From the NCBI GenBank assembly GCA_030407085.1, contig CM059584.1:91830501-91894500 (forward strand): a stretch of DNA of 64,000 nt, given 5' to 3'. Below, piece after piece: positions 32,457-43,562 of the stretch. The notes beneath the pieces are model-generated. The model did not search any database, was not told the DNA's origin, and worked only from the letters and a program-made list of their open reading frames with translations. The stretch is from Trichopria drosophilae (Eukaryota; Arthropoda; Insecta; Hymenoptera; Diapriidae). How positions within the stretch are numbered: position 1 is the stretch's first letter; each line of letters starts with the position of its first letter. Position numbers and translations under genes: made by a program.

Positions 32457-35400
32457 CGTAATATTTGGCTTGCTTTTGTTGTGCTCCCTCTACATTACGT
32501 GTGGCTTCAGAATGCAAGTCTTGCAGCTTCTTCATACGAGTAGCCCAATCCTGGACATCTTGAATTTTCTGGCACGTATTAGCATTATTATCCTCTTGAC
32601 GTCGGCGATGATTTGGTGGAACTAACTGTCGTCCGAAATTCAACATGGCTGGACTTTCTCCAGTAGACTCGTGAACGGCAGTATTGTAGGCGAACGAAAA
32701 TTCAGCAATATGTTCGTCCCAGTTCTTATGATCGTCGTCGACAAAAGCCACAATCATACTTTTCAGCGAACGGTTAATCCGCTCGACAGGATTTGCCTGT
32801 GGATGGTAAGCTGGATTTGTCGATGGTTCAATCCCTCTTTCCCTCAAATATTTTTCGATTTTCGGATTACTAAACGCTTTGCCATTATCTGTATGTAGGG
32901 CTTCTGGCGTTCCGAAATGTAGGAGTATCCTCTCTTCGAAAGCCTTTATAACTGTCAGCGTTTTTACATTTCGAACTGGGATACACTCTACCCATCGAGT
33001 GAACAAATCCTGGAACACGATTAAAAATTGCTTTCCACGGGGACTTCTTGGAAACGGACCCATGGCATCCGCAGCGACTATCTTCCAAGGTCCTGGAACC
33101 GTTCGAATACCCATTTTTCCAGCCGGGGCTAGAGAAGGTATTTTAGTTTGTTGACAAACTAAACAATTTCGAACATATTTGACTATATCACGACGCATCG
33201 TCGGCCAGTAATAATATCGGGCGTCACGATCATATGTCTTCCGGCCACCCATGTGTCCAGCGGTTGGCAGGTCATGGTTTTCGTGCAGAATCTTCCTAAT
33301 CTCTTCTTTCTGAACTACTAACTTCCATGCCCCCTCGTCGTCCATGACTACATCCAAGATCGGATCAGGACGATAGACATATAGTCGTCCGCCAATTACT
33401 TTCCAGTACGGATACTTGTAGGGATTCTCTTCAACCACTCTCCGTTTCTCCAAGTACCATTTATCGCTCGTAAGAAGTTCCTCTTGAATCGAATGGATTT
33501 GGATTTCTTCGTCAGTTTCGAACATACGGGATAAGGCATCCGGTACATGGTGCTTGGAACCTTCACGATGCTTAACATAATATTGATAGCCTTGAAGTTC
33601 CAACGCCCACCGGGCTAACCTGCCATTAGGGTTGCGTAATTTGCAGAGCCACTGAAGACTACTGTGGTCTGTAATCACCCTAAAACGGTACCCTTCCACG
33701 TATTCTCTGAATTTACGAACGGCCCATAGAACAGCTAAACACTCCCGTTCTGTGACGGAATAATTCCGCTCGGCTGGCGATAGCGTTCGACTAGCGAATG
33801 ACAATACCCGTTCTACTCCCTCGAAATCTTGAGTCAGGACCACTCCAAGTCCTGTATCGCTGGCGTCGGTTTCTAGCGTGCACTCCTTATCAAAATTCGG
33901 CCGGGGCAGAATAGGGGCAGTGCTCAATAGATACTTGAGGTGCTCAAACGCACCCTGCTGATTTGGACCCCATACATATGGTTGATCCTTACGAGTTAGT
34001 TGGGTAAGTGGTTCAGCAATCGTAGCAAACTCAGCAATAAACTCTCTATACCACGACGTCATGCCTATAAAACGGCGAAGTTGCTTGAGATTTTTCGGCG
34101 CCGGATAATCGACTATCGGACGTATCTTCTCCGGATCCGGTCGGAAACCATCCTTGTTGACTCGGACGCCGAGATATCGAACTTCTTCTTTTCCGAACTC
34201 ACTCTTCTTCAGATTGACACTCAATCCAGCATCCTTAATTTTTGTGAGTACGTACCTCACCCACTTCAGATGTTCGTCGAAAGTCTTTGTTACGATAATA
34301 ATATCGTCTAGATAACAAAAGGCGAACGGTTCTAAGTCCGGACCAATCAATGAGTCCAACAAACGTTGGAAAGTAGCAGGTGCTCCGTTGAGACCAAATG
34401 GCATTCGTTTGAATTGGAAGAGCCCCTTCCCTGGAACAGTAAACGCCGTAATCGGTTTTGATTTCTCTTCCATCGGGATTTGATGATAGGCACTTCCTAG
34501 ATCTAATGCTGTGATGTATCGAGCACACTGCAGCTTCCTCAATATTGAGTCCAGGAATGGCAGAGGATATGCATCCGTTTTGGAGACTGCATTAACTTTG
34601 CGGTAGTCCACACAAAATCGCCAGGTTCCATCGGACTTTTTCACCATGACGACCGGACTGGACCATGGACTTGATGAAGTCTCAATAATTCCTTCGTCAA
34701 GCATATGCTGTACTTGCTTATGCATCTCCTCTTCTATTTTGTGGGAAACCGGATAATATCTCTGCTTTATAGGTCGAGCAGTACCGACATCAATTTCATG
34801 CTCGACTAGGTGAGTACGACCCAGATGAGTGCTGTCTGTAGGAATAATCGAATTCACGACATTTTGAAGACGTTCGCGTTGATCCTTCGTTAATCCTTGT
34901 AAACCGGACGACTCTTGGCTCTCTTCATGCGGAAGGGAAACCGTCGCCACTTCGACAGGTACTCCATGTTCTTGTCCGTCAATAGTCAGGAAATTGTCAC
35001 AGGGATGCAGAATAGCATTGAACGTGCGTATAAAGTCTGCACCTAACAGGCAATCCGGTTCTAAACTGGGCATCAAAAGGGTAGTCAGCCATCTTCTTTG
35101 GTTTCCTACTTGAAACGGCATTTTGATCTGACCGATAATTGGCACAGTTCTTCCGTCGGCAACTCTGGCTCCAACGCCATTATATTTTTCAATTTGATAA
35201 CCACAGGTGGTGGCTATCTGATAGGCTATGGGGCCGACCACGGTGCGTGCAGCTCCAGGATCATACAAGGCCTTGAGGACGTGACCGTTGATAGATGTCG
35301 TCACCCACCATCGAGTGGAACCTTCTTCAGTCGTCATGTGGACGGCCGTCTGATCGGCTGCTGTTGGTACCATCACTTGGTCTGAGGTCCGATTTCCTGA

Positions 35401-35502
35401 TTCAGGGACATGTGAGACCTCCTTTACGCGTCCCTGATTTCGTTTTCTTGACACTGAGGGCAGTTGTACTTGGTGTAACCAACCAGGCCACACCTGAAAC
35501 AT
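32392..35502 (-). CDS. pol: Gypsy-1 Pol: protease, RT, RNase H, integrase
   Basis: One 1036-codon frame. Protease YDPGAART at about 80-87 (Pro where Ser or Thr is usual). RT from about 240: VDYRKVNAV, ALDLGSAYHQIP with Asp 334, CYLDD at 396-400. RNase H: TDASDTG (545-551), ERECLAV, ITDHSS (Asp 612), PDALSRM. Integrase: HHCC finger (His 743, His 750, Cys 780, Cys 783), then Asp 812, Asp 872, Glu 907 with the D,D35E spacing. All catalytic residues are present. The frame starts 79 bases before the gag stop in the -1 phase; I found no canonical slippery heptamer in the overlap. The last 17 or so residues are out of frame and lack the GPY/F tail. Confidence 0.93.
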   Translation of the reverse strand: MFQVWPGWLHQVQLPSVSRKRNQGRVKEVSHVPESGNRTSDQVMVPTAADQTAVHMTTEEGSTRWWVTTSINGHVLKALYDPGAARTVVGPIAYQIATTCGYQIEKYNGVGARVADGRTVPIIGQIKMPFQVGNQRRWLTTLLMPSLEPDCLLGADFIRTFNAILHPCDNFLTIDGQEHGVPVEVATVSLPHEESQESSGLQGLTKDQRERLQNVVNSIIPTDSTHLGRTHLVEHEIDVGTARPIKQRYYPVSHKIEEEMHKQVQHMLDEGIIETSSSPWSSPVVMVKKSDGTWRFCVDYRKVNAVSKTDAYPLPFLDSILRKLQCARYITALDLGSAYHQIPMEEKSKPITAFTVPGKGLFQFKRMPFGLNGAPATFQRLLDSLIGPDLEPFAFCYLDDIIIVTKTFDEHLKWVRYVLTKIKDAGLSVNLKKSEFGKEEVRYLGVRVNKDGFRPDPEKIRPIVDYPAPKNLKQLRRFIGMTSWYREFIAEFATIAEPLTQLTRKDQPYVWGPNQQGAFEHLKYLLSTAPILPRPNFDKECTLETDASDTGLGVVLTQDFEGVERVLSFASRTLSPAERNYSVTERECLAVLWAVRKFREYVEGYRFRVITDHSSLQWLCKLRNPNGRLARWALELQGYQYYVKHREGSKHHVPDALSRMFETDEEIQIHSIQEELLTSDKWYLEKRRVVEENPYKYPYWKVIGGRLYVYRPDPILDVVMDDEGAWKLVVQKEEIRKILHENHDLPTAGHMGGRKTYDRDARYYYWPTMRRDIVKYVRNCLVCQQTKIPSLAPAGKMGIRTVPGPWKIVAADAMGPFPRSPRGKQFLIVFQDLFTRWVECIPVRNVKTLTVIKAFEERILLHFGTPEALHTDNGKAFSNPKIEKYLRERGIEPSTNPAYHPQANPVERINRSLKSMIVAFVDDDHKNWDEHIAEFSFAYNTAVHESTGESPAMLNFGRQLVPPNHRRRQEDNNANTCQKIQDVQDWATRMKKLQDLHSEATRNVEGAQQKQAKYYDAKQVSSTVCRTVCYCCPTRV

Positions 35503-36785
35503 TTCAGTTTCGATTTATTGAATGTAGTGTCGTTCGATCTTGAATCTTGATTTGAATCGGACGACTGGGACTGCTTTGAAACTCCTTTATTTCCACCGTC
35601 AGGTTTCTTCTTCCACTTTTTCTTGGGACTAGTCCAAGATCTTCTTTCTTGATTTAAATTCCGTAGAGAAGACGGACGTCCGCCTGGAAACTGATCACCC
35701 CTGGTATGGTTACTCCGATTCGGGGAGGATAAATTGCTCAGCTTTTGGTCTATCAGACGTGACATATTTCCGAACATCTCCTTCATTAACTTCTTCATTT
35801 CATCATTCATTGACACTGTCGGGCGCGATGCTGGCTCCCCGGCTGGCGGCACTTCAGCGACCGCCTCGACGTCGACTATCTTCTTGGCTGCTGATTTCAC
35901 TTGGGCTTGATACGCTACTTCCGGATAATAAGACTGTTCCGGTGCTGGAGGTGGACGATATGCCTGACTGGCCTTGATAATTCGTTCAGCCTCCCTGGCC
36001 TGGTGCAACAACTCTTCAAACGATCGAAAACGATCACGTTGCACGGCCATTTGCAATTCCGGTCTGAGGTTGTGGTGTAACCAGTCCAATTGTATCTCCT
36101 CAGATGGCACTGGTACCCATCTATTTAATAAGGACCGTAAGCAGATCATGTAATCCCTCACCGGTTCATCGGGGCCCTGTGTACGCCTATGAACTTCTCT
36201 TTCCAGATGACGCTGCAAATTTCGGTCGCTTCCATAACAGGATCGGACATCTTGGCTAAATTCGGCCCACGACCGCCATTTTTGGTGAGAGAATCGGTAC
36301 CACTACAGTGCTACCCCCGTCAACAAGTAAGGTAACGAATGAAGAAGCTCGTCTTCTTGAATTCCTGCTATTGCACTGCATTCTTTAATCCGAATCAGGA
36401 ACTCGTCAATGCTCTGCTGTTCATTTCCTGAAAATGTGATATTCCATTTTCGGACAATTTCTCCCAAATCTCTAGACCGAAGGGACTGATTCAGCCGCCA
36501 TTGACTAATATGACGACTGTCATTATCATTCGCTGAGAGATGCGAATGATCTCCCCCTTCCCTAGGGGTCACCCGGCTGGGTGAGCTGGAACATCGTTGT
36601 CGGCTGACATTTTCTGCCGGATTATCTTCCGCCTGTATATCCTCGGTATCTTCCGGATAATTAATATCAAAGGTGTCCTGAAATGTTACCCATCCATTCC
36701 TATCCTTATTCGGCAATCTGGTACTATTTGCACGATGTTTGCAAAAATGTGGTGAACATTTTCTCCAGTCGATCCAGTCTTGCAT
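35424..36785 (-). pseudogene. gag: Gypsy-1 Gag, capsid and nucleocapsid, one TAG
   Basis: The frame reads on from about 36720 (NRDKNG region in the other strand sense: LPNKDRNGWVTF) through SLRSRDLGEIVRKWNITFSG and SIDEFLIRIKECSAIAGI to LLTGVAL, then TAG at 36303-36305, then directly WYRFSHQKWRSWAEFSQDV in the same frame, so the stop replaces a sense codon inside the capsid-like region. It continues through LERE..HRRTQGPDEPVRDYM, a Pro/Ala linker and a basic Lys/Arg segment to one zinc knuckle, CFRCGLVGYTKYNC, where the His of CCHC is Tyr. It ends at 35424. Confidence 0.82.
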
Positions 36786-37188
36786 TTATATTATCCGTTT
36801 CTGTAGACGTATTCACCTCTGATTGTTTTTCGATTCTTTCATCTGAATTTCCAGTATTATTGTCTACTGTTATGGCATCTTCTTCTTCACGGTGAACCTG
36901 AGCCTGAGACCTAACCCTATTTCTACCGCGATGACTTTCGATAAATTCTCCAAACGTCCCTAATAATTCGTCGCGCCTATGTCTTTGTTCCGACTCATTT
37001 TCTAAACAGACACTTTGTTCAAAATCCGCGGCTGTATAATTACCGTTCAGTCTGTTCATTAGCCTATTCGCACGGACCAATGCTCGGCCTGACTTATTTA
37101 GTTCCAGCCGTGATAGGGCACTATCTAATTCGTCGCCCGACAACTGGAAAATCCAGTCGCCTAATTCCATGTACTCTGAATTATTCAT
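36724..37188 (-). CDS. Gypsy-1 Gag N-terminal segment
   Basis: I take the start at MNNSEYMELGDWIF (37188), since the upstream in-frame ATG at 37284 adds a hydrophobic low-complexity leader unlike the rest. The segment is acidic and helical with SGDELDSALSRLELNKSG, ALVRANRLMNRLNG and a coiled end, NARLDRLEKMFTTFLQ. It stops at 36724 while the main gag frame overlaps it in another phase, so a frame change near 36780 has split gag. Confidence 0.7.
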   Translation of the reverse strand: MNNSEYMELGDWIFQLSGDELDSALSRLELNKSGRALVRANRLMNRLNGNYTAADFEQSVCLENESEQRHRRDELLGTFGEFIESHRGRNRVRSQAQVHREEEDAITVDNNTGNSDERIEKQSEVNTSTETDNINARLDRLEKMFTTFLQTSCK

Positions 37189-37289
37189 ATTATTAAATAT
37201 TTCGTTAATTTTATTTCTGTATTGTTTAAAATATAAAATTATAATACTCCAAAGTACAATAATAAAATAAATACATGAGTCCATATATG

Positions 37290-38159
37290 CATAGGCTAAT
37301 CAATGACTTGTTTCAATCGACTTCTTTTATTTTAATTGACAATTTCATATATTCTAACAAATACAGTTTACCATTATTTTAATTTTTTAAATATGCAATT
37401 ACCAGTGTGACAGGGCTATACCAAACAATAAAAAAAATTTTAAATATTGGTTAACAATTACAATTAATTTTGTCAATTATTAAAATAAACAAAGGAAAAA
37501 AAACTATTCATTAATTAATTAAAGTTATTTTAACTTAAATATTATTCTCGCAATTACGGCCTATTATTCGAATTTCGAGCGATAATTCTGGAATAATACT
37601 ATTTCCCTAAAAGGTATTCCTGGAAATCATGAAGTATTGTCGGTCTATTTATTATTTCATAATAGTGTATGTCGACCGAAATATCATATATATAATCGAC
37701 CGTTAAAATAATTATTCACCATATACTAATCATTCAATATAAAATCAAAATTTCATCTCTTCAATAAAATTGGTCAAATAACATTTAAGATCTTAAAACA
37801 TACGTGATAGATAATATATAACCCATAAAGTCGCATTAACTAATGTCGATTAATTTCACAATAAAACAGTTAGCATTAGTCGTTGAACATTAGTCGACTG
37901 TCTCAAAAATGATAAAAAATTGAACGGGAATTGTGACAATTACATAAGAACTGCCGTATGATTTTAAATCAATTTTTCAAAAGAATTTTATTCGACTTTT
38001 ACTAATTATCTAAATAATATTATTAATTTTAATGCCAATCTCTGTTATCGAAAATTTTGAATAAAAATGAAGATTATATTTTATTTAAATCCACATTAGT
38101 TATCGCAATATTATGTTTTATGATTAAAACATAGACATAAATGAAAAGTGACATGTATC

Positions 38160-38192
<33 letters not shown>

Positions 38193-38763
38193 ATGTATGA
38201 TAAGCAAGAATAATGTGATATTGAAAATTGATAAATTAATTTAAAAAAATATAAAATTATTTTACAATAATAAATTTCGGAAATAATTTTTCCAATATTC
38301 AATTATTATTTATCTAAATATTCAGACTTGTTTGTTTCGAATTCTCCGTATTTGTTTGTTTACCAATTCTCCGGTCGGCTATTCCCCGCTCCGGCCGTTT
38401 CAAAATACTTCTACTTTTATTCAAATGAAAAGTTGTTTATTTTATTCAATTTTTCACTCGGAGAATTTACTGAATTTTGACTTACGTTTTTATGAAACAT
38501 GAACATCTATTATCACATACGCATTATTCATGATAATATACATATATATGATTAACGATAAATGCATGTAAAATTTATGATATGTATGAAATTGACTAAC
38601 GTTACATGCTTGTAAAATGCCTGATGTAAAATTTTAAATTAAGAACTTTTGTTCGGACACCATTTTATAACTATTGTGCGATCCGTATAGCAAATACACC
38701 CACAGAAAACTAACACAATGAACACATGATAATACCAATTTCAAATGAAGTAACTTTGTTCTT
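37290..38763 (-). other. Gypsy-1 AT-rich leader, no ORF
   Basis: About 1.5 kb between primer site and gag is AT-rich and free of open frames, with a (TA)n(GT)n tract at 38160-38192. A long untranslated leader of this sort is also present in Gypsy-2. Between 38650 and 38781 a primer-site-like block occurs twice. Confidence 0.6.
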
Positions 38764-38781
38764 AATTCTGTTCGAGCGCCA
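38764..38781 (-). promoter_or_regulatory. Gypsy-1 primer binding site
   Basis: TGGCGCTCGAACAGAA starts directly after the 5' LTR on the minus strand. TGGCGC is a common start for tRNA primer sites of Gypsy elements; the primer tRNA is not identified. About 118 bases further in, the related TGGTGTCCGAACA follows another GTTATAAAA, so the site has been duplicated. Confidence 0.65.
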
Positions 38782-39748
38782 TTTTATAACTGCTTTTTGG
38801 GTTTTAAAATCAAAACTGTCAGCCGATTAAAACTGAATTTATGTCGTTAAAGTAAAATAAAAACAACGACATGAAAATTGTCGGAAAGTCAAGTACCGCG
38901 AAGGCAGTTATAAATAGGTCGAACGACTTTTAGTCATTCGCCCGACGGTTTCGTCCGACGTGTAAACAATTGAATTTTCGAATTACAAGTTGATCGAAAC
39001 GGACAATCGACGAACCGTTTTTACCCGGAATTGACACGGCACTGACTCAACACAATATGAAATAAAATTATGGAACAAACAACAACGAAAGGAATATGAT
39101 ATGGAAAGAAACCAATGTCTTGTCGGAATTAACTGTCATGAAAAAGATACTTCAATGACAGCATAGGAAGGAAATAAAAAAAAAAGAAGAAAATATTAAT
39201 AAAATTCTAATATAAATATTATTATTCCCTATAGTTTCTATATATAAAAATTAACGCGAGAAATATGCCCGTTACTCGTGAACTCGACAGACGAAAAGCC
39301 AGTACTTACAATAATACGGACGCTCTGTCTCTCTCTGCCCTTTTCGTCGGCGGACACTCTCTCTCGCTTCTTCGCGGGCTGCAGCCGGTTCGATCGGACG
39401 CACGTGGCCGGGAAATTCGGCCGTCACACTCACTCCTTGGTTCGGTCGAACGCACGTGGCCGGGAAATTCGGCCGTCACACACACTCCTATACACTCACT
39501 AGGTCGACAATATTTTTTTGCGAAGGAACGCTTTGTCAAACAGTAGTGCCTATAGCGCGAAGGTCAGGTCAGGTCTGACGAGTTTTGCGGGTCCTCGCCG
39601 GTGCGCGCCTCGCTTCCTTCACGCCCCTCGCGGCGAGTTCCACTGAACTCGACCATTGTTTACCTTATTGGTAACAATCAGGCACGAGACATAACGTGAT
39701 GCCACAGCAATTATAACAACATTTTCATAAAAAGGCATTCACGTTACA
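38782..39748 (-). repeat. Gypsy-1 5' LTR
   Basis: 967 bases, nearly identical to the 29710-30623 copy. It is longer because about 50 bases (ACGCACGTGGCCGGGAAATT and neighbours, near 39400-39480) are tandemly duplicated. The inner end reads TTATAAAA instead of TTATAACA. Confidence 0.9.
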
Positions 39749-41100
39749 TTGTAATATAAATATTCTTTCTCTTGTAATTCGACTGCCCTTCCTGGTTATT
39801 ATAACCAAATTGGGAATTTATAAATTAAGGGTCTAAAGGGGTTCTTGAGCCTTTTTAGGCCCTGTTCATTGGATAATTCTGCGAAGTTGTCTAGACGTGA
39901 CATTAAAACTGGCACAGTCGGTAGGACACATGGTCGAAGTGCAGGAGAAGGTTCTGTTTTAATCTTCTATTATTTACGCTTGTCAGAGATAGTTTCTATA
40001 ATTTCATTCAGAAAAATGCACCACTATCACATTATTAATTTCTAAATTTCTGTTGTAGCTTTGGAAATATACATAACTGCCTTAAGGATATGATTTTAAA
40101 ATACAATCACTAAAACTATCTTTCCCTAAAGTATAATAATCATTATAACTGATAAAATATAGATAAATAATAAAAATCTCATATAAATTATAACGCATTT
40201 AGAATTCTCACTTTAGAGTATTCAGCGTTGACCCGTCAAAACAAAAATCACGTAAATAGTACTAAATACTGAAATTGCATTCTATAATTAATAACTGATT
40301 TTAATTAATAATTAATACTTAATAATAAATAGTAACTCTTTGGACAAATTTATATTCGTGTACTATACACATGTTCACTTTCTAAGAAAAGAGAGAAAAA
40401 AAGGGAGATAAAAGCAGAATTAACCCTTTTTTGCCTGAAATCAGAAAAGCAGGTACATTATTAACTCCAGCACAGTTTCTGGAGTGAAAATAATTATTTT
40501 TTAATTTTCGAAATATACCTTTCCTACTATTTTCAAGTGTGCTCTATCGATTCCCGTCGAGAAAATGACGAAATAATGATTATTTATGCAAAAATTTTGC
40601 AAAATAAAATAAAAAATCCATGATTTTTATGTCATTTTTTTTTATTTTTTCCGATTTTCTCCCCCAAAACGGGGCACAATCAATGAAACGCATACGTAAA
40701 AAGTGATCCCGATTGTTGAAGATAAATAATATACTGGTAGAATATTTTTTAGAAGCAATGGCCGATTCAAAATGGCCACGGAACAAAACAAATTTATTCA
40801 AAATTATTAATTCCTTGAAATAGAGATCTTGGAAACTTTTTTTGAGTTTTATAATGATGATATAAATATTTACTGGTTATGTACGAAGATTATAAGAATT
40901 TTGAGTTGATAAATTCAAAATGGCGGATCCGTAATGGCCACCGTATGTAAATCGCATCGCTCATATGCAACGTTATTGCATGAATCTGTTTCAAAGTTGA
41001 AAATATGTGTTCGATAATTACAAATATTATACATGTTCAGACCTGACAAGATAAAAATGGCGGATACGATATGGCTGCCGGTACATAGCATTGAATCTCA
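39749..41100. other. no gene seen; AT-rich spacer
   Basis: AT-rich sequence with motif-free frames. AAATTCAAAATGGCGGATCC near 40911 is a single diverged relative of the 121-bp repeat at 19.7 kb. Confidence 0.4.
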
Positions 41101-41115
41101 TGAACACTTCACCTA

Positions 41116-41201
41116 CGCGTGTGTATGCGTGTGCGTGTGTTCGTGCGTGCGTGCGTGCGTGCGTGCGTGCGTGTATGTGTGTGCGCGTGCGCGCGCGCGT
41201 A
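41116..41201. repeat. (GTGC)n and (GT)n microsatellite
   Basis: Mixed GTGT, GTGC and CGCG tract. The open frame across it is a repeat artefact. Confidence 0.85.
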
Positions 41202-41985
41202 GTAATGAGAACCGATCACAATCCAATAGTTCCAGTCAACCTGTTTCTCGCAAATGAAATATGATACGGCTAATATAAGGGCCGATCTATTTTTGAGTCT
41301 GTTACCATATAAAACATAATCGTGCGAAGACAGACGATCGTTTTTTGGTTAATCTGGATTCTTCAGAAGGAGATTATATATGTATATTGATTCTTCAATT
41401 CTAAAATGATTAATGAAACAGACAAAATGTTAAAAATGATTGATAGTTGAATTTTCAACAATAAAGATCAAATAAACCTCGTAAATGAGAAATTCATTTC
41501 CGAGTTAGTGAGTGAAGGCTTTGAGACTATTTCGGACCAGTTTTTTTGCTTTATGGTGCATTCTGGCTGTGTAGAAGGGGTTGTTTTAGTATTTTCGAGG
41601 AATCTAACCTGCAGCTTGCACAGAATTGTCCCTCGTTTTACTTACAGCAAGGACTATGGTTCTTGTACTACGGAGTATTGCTGTGCTGTGACTTTGGAAT
41701 TTAAGTGAAAAGGAATGTTCTACTTTAGTGAATCTGGTGTAGGATTGTTTAATTTTCCCTTCGCCACGTGTGTTTGAGAAAATGCGGGGCATCATTAGTG
41801 CGCAGTCGCCTAAGCATCTTCTTCCGCCACGCTCGTCTAAACGGGTCACAATCGTGACTATTACCGATTAGGCCGTAATCGGCAGCACCTCGTGGATTTC
41901 CATGCTTCCATGTCACAGAATCAAAGTCCCACTGTTCCCCCTCTCTACCCACGCCTACTAGCCATAGCCAATTTTCGCTTAGAGA
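41202..41985. other. no gene assigned
   Basis: Frames at plus 41508-41708 and minus 41749-42009 lack recognisable motifs. This may be the 5' region of the LINE that follows. Confidence 0.3.
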
Positions 41986-41986
41986 G

Positions 41987-43232
41987 ATGGGGTCTCCAGT
42001 AATACCCAAACCACCCTCTTCCTCGACGCGCCGTCGTACTAAAGCTGTTAAGTGGTTGTCATATCGAGATCGTTCGAATACAACGCTGACTGACTTCTAT
42101 GATTTGTCGAAAAGGATACATTCCCTGGAGAAACATTCCGTCGCTAATCGAATGTCTGCACCGTCAAAAAGTTCCGAATCGACTCAATTAAGCTTCAAGA
42201 CACCGATCTTAAGTCAAATAATACAAAAATGGAAGAAATTCTCGCTCAAATTCAGGCTATTCTATAAAGTCTCTTTCTGAAAAGATCGAGTCCGAAAATG
42301 CAAAAACCTGCGATGTTCTGTCTACATTTAAAAGGAAGTAAAAATAGAAATCGATGGCATTAAAACTAACATGGGGCAGAGAGATGTTGAGCTCAAGAAA
42401 GTGATCGAAAAATTGGAACGCCAAGACAAAATTATTGAAGAACAGGATAAAGCTATACGGAAAAAAACATGAGAATAAGAGGACTCAATAAAATAGACTG
42501 ACAGAGATGTATAAACGTGTGTGAATAAGTTTTTAAAAACCACCTTCAACTTGTCCGAGGCTGGGGATTCTGTTATCTCATCAATAAGGATCCGGAAGTA
42601 ATGCTGGTCCCATTAATACCCTACTGCGTAAAAAACTCCATCATGTCGTCTAAATAACAAGCTCTCTGCTGCTTCTGGAATAACATCGCTGTTTTCAAGT
42701 TTTTCTTAAAAGCGTGTCGCCGTAAGAATTGTCTCTCACCAACCTTGGAAAAGACTCACGCCTCATCATTTTTTTCGCCTTCGTCGCCTGACCTTCAAAA
42801 TATTGTAAATTGTAATGTCTTAAATTTAATTTTTGGAATGCTCGCGTTATAGGTAATTATAAAAATCAATCTTTCGTTACGGATTTTGACATGATAAACG
42901 TTTCCGAATCTTGGTATCACGACGTCAATCAGCTGGAGGATCCAGATTTGCTCTTTGTAACTGCTTTTTCGCCGGCTACGAGATCTGCAGAGCTGGGCCG
43001 ATACAGCGGGGGCCTAATTTCACTAATACGAAAGGAGCTCAATGCTTCGATTCTTGACGTATCAGCAAACCGGATTTTTTATCATGTCAATACCGTCCCC
43101 GTCAAATTAGTAGTAGGTTCTTTTTATATTTGGTCGAATGCAGATTTTTCTCACATTCCATCTAACTTTCAAAATTTAATAGATATTCTTAAACTAAATT
43201 TATAAATAGCGTGTTTGTTCTAGTTGGTGACT
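41987..43232 (+). pseudogene. LINE 5' half: coiled-coil ORF1 and endonuclease start
   Basis: From about 42230 the reading has MEEILAQIQAIL, SEKIESENAKTCDVLSTF and, after a frameshift, EIDGIKTNMGQRDVELKKV, EKLERQDKIIEEQDKAI: a coiled-coil ORF1 protein with stops. Frame 42891-43205 reads INVSESWYHDVNQLEDPDL, ATRSAELGRYSGGLISLIRK and VVGSFYI, matching the start of an apurinic-type LINE endonuclease (SE.W motif). It stops where the Gypsy-2 LTR begins at 43239, so Gypsy-2 or a deletion truncated it. The clade is unclear. Confidence 0.62.
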
Positions 43233-43238
43233 ATAATG

Positions 43239-43450
43239 TGCGAGGGCTTTTTTTTTAATTTATTTTTGTTAACTTAAGACAGGAATTAGGATAAAAAATA
43301 ATTAATGAAAACACTTCACCTAGATTAGAAAATTACTATATTTAATTGTAATCAAATTAATATAATATTCAATACACCTCAAGTTACCGACTCGCGAGAC
43401 CGAAACCGGAGAAAAAGACACTCGATATAACAAACAGTCGATTCGGACCT
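43239..43450 (-). repeat. Gypsy-2 3' LTR, truncated
   Basis: Starts TGCGAGGGC like 50049 and follows the right LTR to GATTCGGACCT, then diverges. The rest of the LTR and the end of the integrase gene are missing, so one deletion removed both. Confidence 0.8.
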
Positions 43451-43562
43451 TTTAGTTGTTAAAATTTAAAAATGCCGGAGATACTTTAGTACTCTCTTGA
43501 ATAGTAGTATTTATAGCATTTCTAAACTCCGGTAAGTGACGATCCCAATCTTGATGATCTTG

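Larger units (their letters stand above)
29710..39748 (-). mobile_element. Gypsy-1: near-complete Ty3/Gypsy retrotransposon
   Basis: Two long direct repeats bound minus-strand gag, pol and a third ORF. The primer site and purine tract are both in place. The LTRs differ by only about seven substitutions that I could see plus one block duplication, so insertion is recent relative to everything else here. Defects: a frame change in gag, a TAG in gag, and a frame change in the pol C-terminus. No target-site duplication is visible: the left flank reads AATGG and the right TTGTA. Confidence 0.92.

Noticed and set aside
39265..39546. Frames inside the Gypsy-1 LTRs (MPVTRELDR...)
   Set aside because: They lie within LTRs, duplicated in both copies, and no such protein is known in LTRs. 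The right copy differs only by the block duplication.
41749..42009. Minus frame with WLWLVGVGREGEQWDF resembling a C-type lectin piece
   Set aside because: No conserved Cys pattern, and the opposite strand runs into a LINE ORF1, so chance is likelier.
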